Made by a program: the position numbers and the translations under genes. This document shows positions 8,707 through 16,049 of a stretch of DNA of 26,023 nucleotides, one piece after another (within the stretch, counting starts at the first letter, position 1; every line of letters begins with the position of its first letter). The DNA is from Cryomorphaceae bacterium (GTDB lineage: Bacteria > Bacteroidota > Bacteroidia > Flavobacteriales > Crocinitomicaceae), in contig JAJTDX010000062.1 of NCBI GenBank assembly GCA_021298235.1, positions 1-26,023 on the forward strand, in the 5' to 3' direction. The notes under the pieces were generated by a model. It made no database searches. It was given only the letters and a program-made list of their open reading frames with translations, and was not told where the DNA came from.

Positions 8707-8714
8707 TATTTTTG
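8707..8714 (+). promoter_or_regulatory. Candidate Bacteroidota -7 box for the 70-aa gene and VWA-PP2C-kinase set
   Basis: TATTTTTG matches the Bacteroidota TAnnTTTG -7 consensus exactly and ends 25 bases before the start codon at 8740. I see no convincing -33 box at the usual distance. It lies in the 197-bp divergent gap (8543-8739) between the two signalling operons. Confidence 0.4.
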
Positions 8715-8739
8715 AAAATGTTAATCCAAACTTATACCC

Positions 8740-8952
8740 ATGGGCTTCGATAAAAAATATCAGAATTACGGCGTGATTAAAGTGGAAAATGGAACCGTAC
8801 GGCTTTATGAATCTCAACAAAACTATCTGACATTGAATACCTCGGGAGGAATCCCAGTATCAGACCACTGGTCTGGTGAAAATGTAATCGTTACCATGAG
8901 AGACGGAAAAGTGAGAAGATATACATTACAACAATCGTTTCACGTTGTATAA
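8740..8952 (+). CDS. Small beta-rich protein (70 aa) preceding the VWA gene
   Basis: This 70-aa protein has alternating hydrophobic and polar residues typical of a small beta barrel or SH3-like fold: YGVIKVENGTVRLYES, then ENVIVTMRDGKVRRYTLQ. There is no signal peptide and no membrane helix. It is the first + strand gene after the divergent gap and precedes the VWA gene by 69 bases, so it is probably part of the same unit. The VTMRDGKVRRY block recalls small domains seen beside bacterial kinases, but I cannot name the family. Confidence 0.6.
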   Translation: MGFDKKYQNYGVIKVENGTVRLYESQQNYLTLNTSGGIPVSDHWSGENVIVTMRDGKVRRYTLQQSFHVV

Positions 8953-9021
8953 TTTCCGAAACATAAATTTTGTGAGCAATAAAAAAATAATCAAGGATTT
9001 AATAACAAATTAAAAAAAAAT

Positions 9022-9729
9022 ATGGAACAAGCAAGAAATACAGATCAAAAATGCCCGGTAGTACTACTCTTGGATACCTCTGGATCAATGGGAGATGAAG
9101 TAAATGGTGTAATGGCTATAAATGAACTAAATGACGCCCTCAAAAGTCTACATGAAGAAATCTTGAGTGATCCAGTACTTTCTCAAAGACTAGAAGTTGG
9201 AATTGTCTGTTTCGATGATGATGCAAGAGTAGAAAAGCCTATCGACCTAATTTCTGCAGAGGGTAGTTTTCCTGAATTACAACCAGGTGGGACAACCAAT
9301 GTTGTGGCTGGTATCAACAAGGCGATTGAAATCATTGAAGAAAGAAAGGCTTTTTACAAGTCCAACAATGAGGCATATTACAGGCCGTTTATTGTGCTGT
9401 TTACTGATGGAGCACCTTCAAATTCAGAAGATGAAATTGAAGCACTTGATGTTCAGATACAGACAATGTCGGATAACAAGAAATTTATTTTTCTGCCTTT
9501 CGGAGTTGGTGATGCTGACATGTCTCTCCTGGCAAAGCTTGCTGCCCAGACTTCAGATCAACGTCTTGCCAACAAAGCAATCGCCTACAAGATGACCAAC
9601 GCAACGAAGTTCAAAGAAGTTTTTGAATTTGTAAGTGCCAGTATTGGAGCCGCTATTGGTCAAGGAGGGGCAGCCACAACACAACTCGACCCATCTGTTG
9701 CGCAAGCGGTAACGTTCGATTTGTCATAG
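9022..9729 (+). CDS. TerY-like von Willebrand factor A protein (VWA member of a TerY-P triad)
   Basis: This 235-aa protein is a VWA domain with a full MIDAS metal site: DTSGSM (Asp18, Ser20, Ser22), Thr91/Thr92 in PGGTTN and Asp129 in FTDGAP. It is cytoplasmic, with no signal peptide. It closely fits the TerY/YegL group of small stand-alone VWA proteins, which act as metal-dependent scaffolds in tellurite-resistance-type stress and phosphosignalling systems. The last 25 residues (GQGGAATTQLDPSVAQ...) form a low-complexity tail that could be a ligand or phosphorylation segment. The leader is A-rich. PP2C and kinase genes follow, the VWA-PP2C-kinase order of the TerY-P triad. No TerC, TerD or TerZ is visible here. 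Confidence 0.88.
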   Translation: MEQARNTDQKCPVVLLLDTSGSMGDEVNGVMAINELNDALKSLHEEILSDPVLSQRLEVGIVCFDDDARVEKPIDLISAEGSFPELQPGGTTNVVAGINKAIEIIEERKAFYKSNNEAYYRPFIVLFTDGAPSNSEDEIEALDVQIQTMSDNKKFIFLPFGVGDADMSLLAKLAAQTSDQRLANKAIAYKMTNATKFKEVFEFVSASIGAAIGQGGAATTQLDPSVAQAVTFDLS

Positions 9730-9792
9730 AAACTTATTTCTCGCTATGGAAGCAATAGTAGCTATGAGTAAGTAAATGCAAATACGTAAACT

Positions 9793-10869
9793 ATGGAATT
9801 CTCTCAATTTATAAATTGCTATACTATTACTCTTACTGCAGTACTACTAATCTTTACAATTCTTATCACTTACACGATTCATTTGAAAAAGAGAATAAGA
9901 AATCTTGAAAAAAAAAATACAGAACCGGTGACATTAAAAGAGCAGGCCAGAAACATTTTAGCTACAGATGGAATAAATACAGAAAAGCCTCTCTTCAAGC
10001 TATCTTATACAAAGATACAAGGCCATTCGCACAAAAAATCGAATCCGCCTATACCCTGTCAAGATTCCGGACTTGGTGGAGTGCTTCAAAATGGATTTGA
10101 ATATATTATTGTTTCTGATGGGGCAGGATCCTCAAAACAATCTCATGTAGCCTCAGACTTTTGTGTCAAAAGACTTTCGCACTATGTTGATAAAATTGAC
10201 TTCAAAGAGCTTTCTTACAGTAAAGAATTCGAAGAAGAATTTTTAAAAAAATGGAATTCCATTGCAAAAACTTTATTCGAGAACACCAGAACAGATTTAC
10301 TGAAATTGGCTGAAAGCGAGAAAATTCCTGCCAATGACTTGTATTGTACAATGCTATTAATAATAAAGACGGATTGGGGGTTCTTATCGGCTAACATTGG
10401 AGACGGAAGATCTGGTTACAGTATCGGAAAACCAAACGCACTTACGGTACCATTGCAAACTTTTATGGCTGGGGCGACTTTTTTCCTGATTAAAGAAGGC
10501 TGGGATAATGTAATGAGATCATATGTGACACCAATCGAAGATCCGAATGCAATAAAATATTTTTTTGCAACCACTGACGGATGCCAGGACTTCGTTATGG
10601 ATAGAACTCAAAAAGGTCCAAGATCGGGTATTTATGACAATTTACTCGGTGACGAAGCACGATACGATTTCAATGTTCCGTATGAACCGTTTTTCGATGG
10701 ATTAATCGCATCCTTGAATGAAGTAACTAACGATACTGATAGGAATATACGTCTGACAAGACTAATTGAAGACGGGATTTATGTTCTCAATGGAGAAGAA
10801 AAAGAGTTAAAAACTCTTAGTGACCCCATATTGGATGATGATAAAACATTTATTCTATTTCATAAATAA
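9793..10869 (+). CDS. Membrane-anchored PP2C-type protein phosphatase
   Basis: This 358-aa protein has an N-terminal membrane helix (about 10-30) followed by a basic stretch (KKRIRNLEKK), so the catalytic domain (about 68-358) is probably cytoplasmic and tethered. PP2C motifs are present: QDSG with Asp91, VSDGAGSS with Asp109, NIGDGRSGY with Asp204, TTDGCQD with Asp262 and the closing DDDKTFIL (Asp349/350). This is the PphC/YegK type paired with TerY-like VWA proteins. Family members use Mn or Mg to remove phosphate from Ser/Thr. The neighbouring kinase, 3 bases downstream, is the obvious counterpart. The membrane anchor ties the triad to the envelope. Confidence 0.88.
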   Translation: MEFSQFINCYTITLTAVLLIFTILITYTIHLKKRIRNLEKKNTEPVTLKEQARNILATDGINTEKPLFKLSYTKIQGHSHKKSNPPIPCQDSGLGGVLQNGFEYIIVSDGAGSSKQSHVASDFCVKRLSHYVDKIDFKELSYSKEFEEEFLKKWNSIAKTLFENTRTDLLKLAESEKIPANDLYCTMLLIIKTDWGFLSANIGDGRSGYSIGKPNALTVPLQTFMAGATFFLIKEGWDNVMRSYVTPIEDPNAIKYFFATTDGCQDFVMDRTQKGPRSGIYDNLLGDEARYDFNVPYEPFFDGLIASLNEVTNDTDRNIRLTRLIEDGIYVLNGEEKELKTLSDPILDDDKTFILFHK

Positions 10870-10872
10870 ATC

Positions 10873-11937
10873 ATGTATTTTAACTCCATTGGTCAATCTA
10901 TTTCATTAGGCGAGGAATTAGGAAAAGGAGGAGCAGCAAATGTATACTCCTTCCATAATGATAAAAGTAAAGCGGTTAAAATTTTCAAACCACATATCCT
11001 TCAAAAAGAACACAATTTATCAATTCGAATTGAAAAACTAAATCACCTTTCACAGCTTGCCAATTTTGACCATGTGTTCAGTGGAGGAATAAAAAAAACT
11101 ATTGGAGCTTGGCCCAAAGAAATAGTTAGAGATAGGACAGGTAAAACCGTTGGCTACATAATGGATTCTGTTAAAAACGGTATAGACTTGTCAAATATCA
11201 TAATGGCTCGTGATGACAATGCTTTCTACAAATACAGAAATAAACCGCATTATTCACTTTGGCAAAAATATTTCATCTATCAAGGCAGAGGAATTAAGAA
11301 CCGATTCATTCTTGCATATTATTTGTCACTTTATTTTGATAAAATCTACAATATCAAAAATAAAAATGGCGAAAAAATGAACTTAGAGATTTGGAACTTT
11401 GATATAAAACCTCAGAACATATTAGTTTCGATTGATAATTTTGGAGGCAAAGATCAAATTGTGCCTTATATCTTGGATCTTGATAATGTAACACTCAAAA
11501 ACAACTCACAAATTCTTCAGCCCATTGAAAAGCAGGTTACTCCGGAATACTTTGCGCCAGAGGGACCTGAAAATAAATATTATGATTATTACAGTATTGC
11601 AGTAATTTTTCACCAGCTGATCTTAAATTTACACCCTTTTACTTTTTCCAATGCAGGCGGCACTAGATTTAGAGATGGAACAGAAATGAGCTATTTCAGG
11701 AATCATAAATGTTATCCTTGGGGTAGAAATCGGAAATTTCTCGACCCGAAAATTCAAAATGATTTCAGATGGGGAAACTTTAGAAATCTTTCACCTCAAT
11801 TACAACAACTTTTTATCCGGGCATTTGACTCAGACCTCCCATCGCAGAGACCCTCAATGCAAGAATGGAGCATCGCCTTGCTCACTTTTTTACAAAATAG
11901 ATCCATACAATTTGACAAGCTATTCAGATTTCAATGA
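10873..11937 (+). CDS. Ser/Thr-type protein kinase of the TerY-P triad (YegI-like)
   Basis: This 354-aa protein starts 3 bases after the phosphatase stop. The kinase fold is complete: Gly-rich loop GKGGAA (17-22), VKIFK with the ATP-binding Lys36, catalytic loop NFDIKPQN (Asp177, Lys179, Asn182; the HRD position reads NFD), metal-binding LDLD (Asp202 in place of DFG) and an APE-like YFAPEG (Glu230). All residues needed for activity are there, although HRD and DFG deviate, as in other YegI-like kinases. No membrane helix or sensor domain is present, so input must come from partners. The stop overlaps a further short ORF. Confidence 0.88.
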   Translation: MYFNSIGQSISLGEELGKGGAANVYSFHNDKSKAVKIFKPHILQKEHNLSIRIEKLNHLSQLANFDHVFSGGIKKTIGAWPKEIVRDRTGKTVGYIMDSVKNGIDLSNIIMARDDNAFYKYRNKPHYSLWQKYFIYQGRGIKNRFILAYYLSLYFDKIYNIKNKNGEKMNLEIWNFDIKPQNILVSIDNFGGKDQIVPYILDLDNVTLKNNSQILQPIEKQVTPEYFAPEGPENKYYDYYSIAVIFHQLILNLHPFTFSNAGGTRFRDGTEMSYFRNHKCYPWGRNRKFLDPKIQNDFRWGNFRNLSPQLQQLFIRAFDSDLPSQRPSMQEWSIALLTFLQNRSIQFDKLFRFQ

Positions 11938-12110
11938 AATTGAACACAATGAAAAGATTTAATGAATCATCCGAAACTCTTTTCATATTTCCACTCGAAG
12001 ATGCCGAAGAATTAAATTCAAGGAATCTTAAGATAAATGCTATTCTTGATAGTCTAAAGTCGCCTGTACAAAACATTTTAGGTCTACTTTTCTCATCAAA
12101 TCCTAAATAA
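11934..12110 (+). CDS. Short ORF (58 aa) overlapping the kinase stop
   Basis: The ATG at 11934 overlaps the kinase TGA (ATGA) and opens a 58-codon frame ending at TAA 12108-12110. A second in-frame ATG is at 11949. The product starts MKLNTMKRFNESSETLFIF and later reads EDAEELNSRNLKINAILDSL, a short soluble protein that is probably helical in its second half. The overlap repeats the coupling seen at the operon's other junctions (ATGA at 2343 and 3536 in the upstream set), which argues for a real gene at the triad's end. I recognise no family, and a chance ORF is possible. Confidence 0.45.
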   Translation: MKLNTMKRFNESSETLFIFPLEDAEELNSRNLKINAILDSLKSPVQNILGLLFSSNPK

Positions 12111-12117
12111 TAAAGTA

Positions 12118-12440
12118 TTGAAAAAACGTCGCGCTACAGTTATCTATGAAATGCAGAAAATGGTGAAACACGCATCATTTCTGCCATCCGAGAATTGTAT
12201 GAGGAAACGGGATTAAGGGTAAATGAGATCAAATTTCTTTTCGAGCATGAAAGCCAAAGTTTTTATCACAAGGTATTCATCGTAAAGGCAGATGGGGTAC
12301 CATATCCAAAAGGAGAGCTTAGAAATCAAAAGCTCGCTTATTATTCACTCGAAAACTCTGTTTCAACCCCGAACGTTAACATACGTTTCAGCACCTTGGA
12401 GATGCTTCGCCGATATAAAGAAAACTATCTGAACCTCTAA
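12118..12440 (+). pseudogene. NUDIX hydrolase pseudogene (internal deletion plus frameshift)
   Basis: From TTG 12118 one frame reads KKRRATVIYE, a typical N-terminal strand of small NUDIX proteins. It then loses sense near 12150. A different frame (from about 12150, after a TGA) reads ENGETRIISAIRELYEETGL, the second half of the NUDIX box (REL-EETG), followed by a normal C-terminal half to the stop at 12440. The segment that should carry the middle strands and the GG start of the NUDIX box, roughly 35-45 residues, is missing, and the two parts are out of frame. Starting at the TTG at 12195 would give an 81-aa fragment without the full metal site. The NUDIX identity is clear; the deletion reading is strong inference. 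Confidence 0.75.
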
Positions 12441-12469
12441 CTTTTAACCTCTTACTTCCAACTCGTCAA

Positions 12470-13052
12470 TTACTTGTGTGGCGAGTTCGCCTGATGCAAT
12501 CGAATTGCGCGAAAAGAGAAATAAATGCATAGCGCAAAGACCACTAACCAATACTGAATGAAATTTTCATGATTCGCTTTGAAAATAAAAAAATCATAAA
12601 GACCATGACTTATTGAAGCCAAGGCTACCCCAAACAGACCGTAATAAGGTATGTTTCTGGACTTTTGCAAACCAAGAAAATAGCCGGCAATGATTCCAAA
12701 TGACGCATGTGCCGGAACAGCGGTAAACATTCTCCCATCCATCAAACGGTTCGTTAAATGCAGGTTTGTTGTATCCATAAAATCTGACAAACATGAACTT
12801 AGAATATTCCTCGACTAAGCCTATGCCTATTATACAACTTACTACAGACCATAAAAGATCGTTACTTTCATGATTAAATCCGAGCGATTGACCAATGTAG
12901 GAAAAGATCAACGTAGGAATCACAGATAAAACACCAAGAAAAAAGCTGGCAACTAAAAGACGCTTTGGTTCTTTGTCAAACTTATCCTGCCAATAAATAT
13001 AAATACAGATTGCAATGGAAGGCGCCAGAGTTAGTAGGATGATTGGTAACAT
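12470..13052 (-). pseudogene. PrsW-family membrane protease pseudogene (internal deletion plus frameshift)
   Basis: The 5' part (from 13052) encodes membrane helices and the PrsW metal motif LVEEYSKF, continuing to FNEPFDG, after which an intact member would read on into a GIVYA...ENI helix. Instead, near 12728-12745, the frame changes: a second frame resumes at GRMFTAVPAHASFGIIAGYF and runs through ISHGLYDFF to the stop at 12470. The VPAH and HGLYD blocks are the conserved C-terminal His motifs. The stretch between, around 45 residues including the second conserved motif, is gone. PrsW relatives are intramembrane metalloproteases that cut anti-sigma factors; this copy should be inactive. Confidence 0.78.
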
Positions 13053-13150
13053 ATAACGTAAAATGGTTTCCCTAAAAGTATCATTTTTATTAATTCAAAC
13101 AACAAGAAAACAGGAATTATATCTAACTGCATTAGGCCATTACATTTTAG

Positions 13151-13158
13151 TATCTTCG
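13151..13158 (+). promoter_or_regulatory. Candidate -7 box for the 2-hydroxyacid dehydrogenase
   Basis: TATCTTCG matches TAnnTTTG with one change (T to C). It ends 10 bases before the ATG at 13169, so the transcript would have a very short leader. Confidence 0.4.
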
Positions 13159-13168
13159 CATAAAGCAA

Positions 13169-14107
13169 ATGAAAGTCGTTTTTCTAGATTCTGTGCATCC
13201 AATCCTTGCTGAGCGACTGACAGCGAATGAATATACCTGCATGGAGGCTTGGGACATGAGTAAAGAAGCCTGCGTAAATGAAGTAGCTGATGCCCATGGC
13301 ATCGTGCTCCGATCACGATTTACTATGAACGAAGAGTTCCTACAGTTTGCACCCAACTTAAAATGGATTGCGCGTTCCGGAGCCGGGATGGAAAATATCG
13401 ATGTGAGCTACTGCGAAAAACGGGGAATAACGCTTTACAACTCACCTGAAGGGAATCGAAATGCGGTTGGGGAACATGCACTTGGAATGTTATTATCTCT
13501 AATGAATAAATTGCATTCCGCCGACAGAGATGTACGACGAGGTCTTTGGGATCGCGAAGGCAATCGCGGTGTTGAGCTTGACGGAAAAACAGTTGGAATC
13601 ATTGGCTATGGGAATAACGGTGCTGCCTTTGCCCGAAAGCTAAGAGGTTTTGATGTCAAGCTGATGGCTTATGACAAATACAAAAAAGGGTTCGGGGACC
13701 ACTTCGTCATGGAATGTACATTGAATGCGATCCTCAAAAATGCTGATGTGATCTCGTTGCACATTCCACAGAACAAGGAAACGATGTGGATGATCAATGA
13801 TCAGTTTTTTCAGAAAGTTCAAAAACCCATTTGGTTCCTGAATCTCTCTCGGGGTAAGATTGTTGAAACGGAAGCATTAGTAAAAGCAATGAAAATCGGA
13901 AGAGTACTTGGTGCTGGTCTTGACGTGCTTGAATACGAAAAAAGTAGCTTTGAATCCTTCTTTGAACAAGAATTGCCCGAAGATTTTCAATACCTACTCC
14001 AATCAGACAAGGTCATTCTAACTCCGCATGTAGGCGGATGGACACAGGAAAGCTATTTCAAATTGAGCAATGTGCTTGCGGATAAGATCTTGGGAGTAAC
14101 AAACTAA
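13169..14107 (+). CDS. D-isomer-specific 2-hydroxyacid dehydrogenase
   Basis: This 312-aa NAD(P)-dependent oxidoreductase interconverts a 2-keto acid and a D-2-hydroxy acid. The Rossmann motif is GYGNNG (146-151), and the catalytic triad is Arg228 (NLSRGK), Glu257 (29 residues later, the usual spacing) and His287 (TPHVGG). The length matches the short form without ACT or ASB domains. The ARSGAGMENID region is phosphoglycerate-dehydrogenase-like, but substrate cannot be read from sequence and no serine-pathway gene is near. It is single and divergent from the PrsW remnant. A weak 5-bp hairpin followed by ATTAATTTTTC (14108-14132) may end it. Confidence 0.88.
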   Translation: MKVVFLDSVHPILAERLTANEYTCMEAWDMSKEACVNEVADAHGIVLRSRFTMNEEFLQFAPNLKWIARSGAGMENIDVSYCEKRGITLYNSPEGNRNAVGEHALGMLLSLMNKLHSADRDVRRGLWDREGNRGVELDGKTVGIIGYGNNGAAFARKLRGFDVKLMAYDKYKKGFGDHFVMECTLNAILKNADVISLHIPQNKETMWMINDQFFQKVQKPIWFLNLSRGKIVETEALVKAMKIGRVLGAGLDVLEYEKSSFESFFEQELPEDFQYLLQSDKVILTPHVGGWTQESYFKLSNVLADKILGVTN

Positions 14108-14125
14108 AGTCACAAAAGTTGACTA

Positions 14126-14926
14126 TTAATTTTTCTTATCCAACATGAACCGAAAGCCCAAAAACAAATCCAACCGCTTACCGGATGACGGGATTGGACC
14201 ACGATTATTTATCCAGCTGTAATGGCTACAGGCATAGAGCCCCCATTTCGACTGTAATTCTAATTTCACATTTGCAAAATCCGGATCCGGATAAAAAGCA
14301 TTAGGCTGATAGGCATCTTCCACATTGATCGGTCGCGCATATGTGAATCCATACCCGCCCGATAATTCAGCTTGCAAAAAATCGGAAAGAACGGCATTGA
14401 TCATTAAATGCGGCCCGACTGTCAGATACCAGCCCTGTGGATTCAGGGTGAATTGTCCATTCAAGGAGTCGAGGGTATATCTTCCCGCATAAAGATAATC
14501 CGTATGCGAAATACCAATCGAATATTGCACTCGTCCGTCTGGTTTATTCACATTTATATCCAGATCGATCTGCGCTATCAATGTCCCCAAATAAGTGGTT
14601 TCCTCCACATAGGAATCTTTCTCCCCTTTCGCGACAGACCTGGTTAAACTAACAAGATCACCTATACCCTTATTATTGAAATTCAACCGAATTCCTCCCC
14701 TGTCGGTATTTACACTTTTGTAATTAAAGTCAAAGGACAATGCATTTACCTTATGTCTTTCCGGATATGGTGCTACATTATTTCGAAGCATGGTGAAAGT
14801 AGGGTTGAAACCAAGGTAGGATTCGTTGTCTCCATATTGCTCACCCAAGTAAGTGAAACTCTCAATAGAAGTCTGTGCACAAACAACCGTATTCACCAAT
14901 AGAAAAAACAAGAACGTTTTTCTCAT
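14126..14926 (-). CDS. Exported beta-rich, probably outer-membrane protein
   Basis: This 266-aa protein uses the start at 14926, because the sequence from there (MRKTFLFFLLVNTVVCAQ) is a signal peptide; longer in-frame starts would read through the previous gene. The mature part is rich in aromatic, alternating-hydrophobicity strands and ends in a strand closing with FRFMLDKKN, as expected for a beta-barrel or a porin-like outer-membrane protein. It lies 2 bases downstream of another exported gene and probably shares its promoter. I do not recognise a family. Confidence 0.65.
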   Translation of the reverse strand: MRKTFLFFLLVNTVVCAQTSIESFTYLGEQYGDNESYLGFNPTFTMLRNNVAPYPERHKVNALSFDFNYKSVNTDRGGIRLNFNNKGIGDLVSLTRSVAKGEKDSYVEETTYLGTLIAQIDLDINVNKPDGRVQYSIGISHTDYLYAGRYTLDSLNGQFTLNPQGWYLTVGPHLMINAVLSDFLQAELSGGYGFTYARPINVEDAYQPNAFYPDPDFANVKLELQSKWGLYACSHYSWINNRGPIPSSGKRLDLFLGFRFMLDKKN

Positions 14927-14928
14927 TT

Positions 14929-15783
14929 TTAATGTTTTAAGATGGAAATTCCTATTCCTGCTGACAAGTTCCATCCTTGGAATGGTCTGTAGCCAAAACT
15001 TGCCGTACCGCTGATCCCGAATTTCTTTCCTGTAAATTCTTTCTTTTCTACCTGATATAAACGGTACCCGCAACGAAAACCAAAAGGTTGTGATTTATGC
15101 TTTTCTGTTAGTCCGGTTTCAACGCTTTTGAAGGTGTTAACAGGAAGAATCAGGGCATCAAAGAATATATCACTTCCGAAGGATCTGAAACTATTTCCGT
15201 AATTGTCATCATATATTACAATGTTTGTGATCTTACGTGATAGGATACCTGCATAGATACCGATGCTTGTATGGGCAAGAAGATTATCAGTATCAAGGAA
15301 TTCAAATGCGTTTCGCTTAACAATCGCTCCTCCTTCAATGCCACTTTTTTTGCGAACAGTCGCAGGAACACTCACCGATTTCGTCAACGTGTAGGTCGTG
15401 TTACCAACAGATTTGTCTTTTGAATCCAGAACAACATCCACTGTTCTATTGGAGGTGTTATCGGTAAGAAAGAGTTGAATTCCTGCATTCACATCCAAAT
15501 TACCTGGAAACTGCTTATTCAGTAACCTTCCAAGTACCATGTAACTCTTATTGATCTGATAGGCCACATTCAAATTATTTGTGACCTTGGAGTAGCCAAA
15601 AAGCCCAACATTAAAGGAGAGATTATCAACAAATTTTGTATTGACATCCATGTTCATGAATTCCAGGTTCAGAGAATTTTTCGGTTCGGCCGGATCGTTC
15701 TTTAGAACCTTGTATTGGATCAGATCCTGACTGAACAGGTAGCTTGCAGAAAGCATTAAGATGGTAGTTAAAATTGTTTTCAT
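14929..15783 (-). CDS. Exported beta-rich protein, first gene of a two-gene operon
   Basis: This 284-aa protein starts with a clear signal peptide (MKTILTTILMLSASYLFSQ). The mature protein shows repeated strand-turn patterns (LNVAYQINKSYMVLGRLL, LDVNAGIQLFLTDN, FGISGTASFGYRPF, LSAGIGISILKH) typical of outer-membrane beta-barrels. Family and cargo are unknown. Its promoter carries the palindromic operator shared with the response regulator and the T9SS protein (see 15835-15856), so it is probably a target of the neighbouring two-component system. Confidence 0.68.
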   Translation of the reverse strand: MKTILTTILMLSASYLFSQDLIQYKVLKNDPAEPKNSLNLEFMNMDVNTKFVDNLSFNVGLFGYSKVTNNLNVAYQINKSYMVLGRLLNKQFPGNLDVNAGIQLFLTDNTSNRTVDVVLDSKDKSVGNTTYTLTKSVSVPATVRKKSGIEGGAIVKRNAFEFLDTDNLLAHTSIGIYAGILSRKITNIVIYDDNYGNSFRSFGSDIFFDALILPVNTFKSVETGLTEKHKSQPFGFRCGYRLYQVEKKEFTGKKFGISGTASFGYRPFQGWNLSAGIGISILKH

Positions 15784-15806
15784 TGTTTTAATTTTTTATT
15801 ACATCA

Positions 15807-15814
15807 CAAAGGTC
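15807..15814 (-). promoter_or_regulatory. Candidate -7 box for the exported-protein operon
   Basis: Read on the minus strand this is GACCTTTG, one change from TAnnTTTG. Exactly 20 bases (15815-15834) separate it from the operator palindrome, the same spacing as at the other two promoters facing that palindrome. Confidence 0.5.
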
Positions 15815-15834
15815 TGTAGTTTGATAACCTTGGG

Positions 15835-15856
15835 AAATACGCAGAGTTGCGTATAT
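15835..15856. promoter_or_regulatory. Palindromic operator, copy 1
   Basis: Half-sites AAATACGCA and TTGCGTAT flank a 3-base centre (GAG). It matches copy 2 (17358-17379) at 19 of 22 positions and lies about 52 bases upstream of the exported-protein start. It is probably the binding site of the NarL-type regulator encoded nearby; this is inference from its placement. Confidence 0.65.
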
Positions 15857-15973
15857 TTCTCATCTTGCTTCGAAGAGTGTTCGACAATAAGTGTCGGAAG
15901 GCCCAAAATGAAATCGAGATACGTCTATGTAGGTACAGAGTAAGATTCCGGACCTTCTCTGATGAAAAATGAA

Positions 15974-16009
15974 ACGGGCACACGACCAATAATTGATTCG
16001 TGTGCCCGT
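15974..16009 (-). terminator. Strong intrinsic terminator of the T9SS protein gene
   Basis: Perfect 12-bp arms ACGGGCACACGA and TCGTGTGCCCGT enclose a 12-base loop. Read on the minus strand, the stem is followed by TTTCATTTTTC. It lies 41 bases after the stop of the BNR-repeat gene. Confidence 0.75.
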
Positions 16010-16049
16010 CGGAAGCTAAGACTTAGTATTCAATTCAGGTTGTCCCCGA

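Noticed and set aside
12195..12440. A short intact NUDIX protein starting at TTG 12195
   Set aside because: It lacks the first half of the NUDIX box and the preceding strands, which are partly present in another frame just upstream; a pseudogene fits better.
15761..15943. Plus-strand 60-aa ORF in the operator region
   Set aside because: It overlaps the start of the exported-protein gene and its promoter and operator, and its composition is not protein-like.
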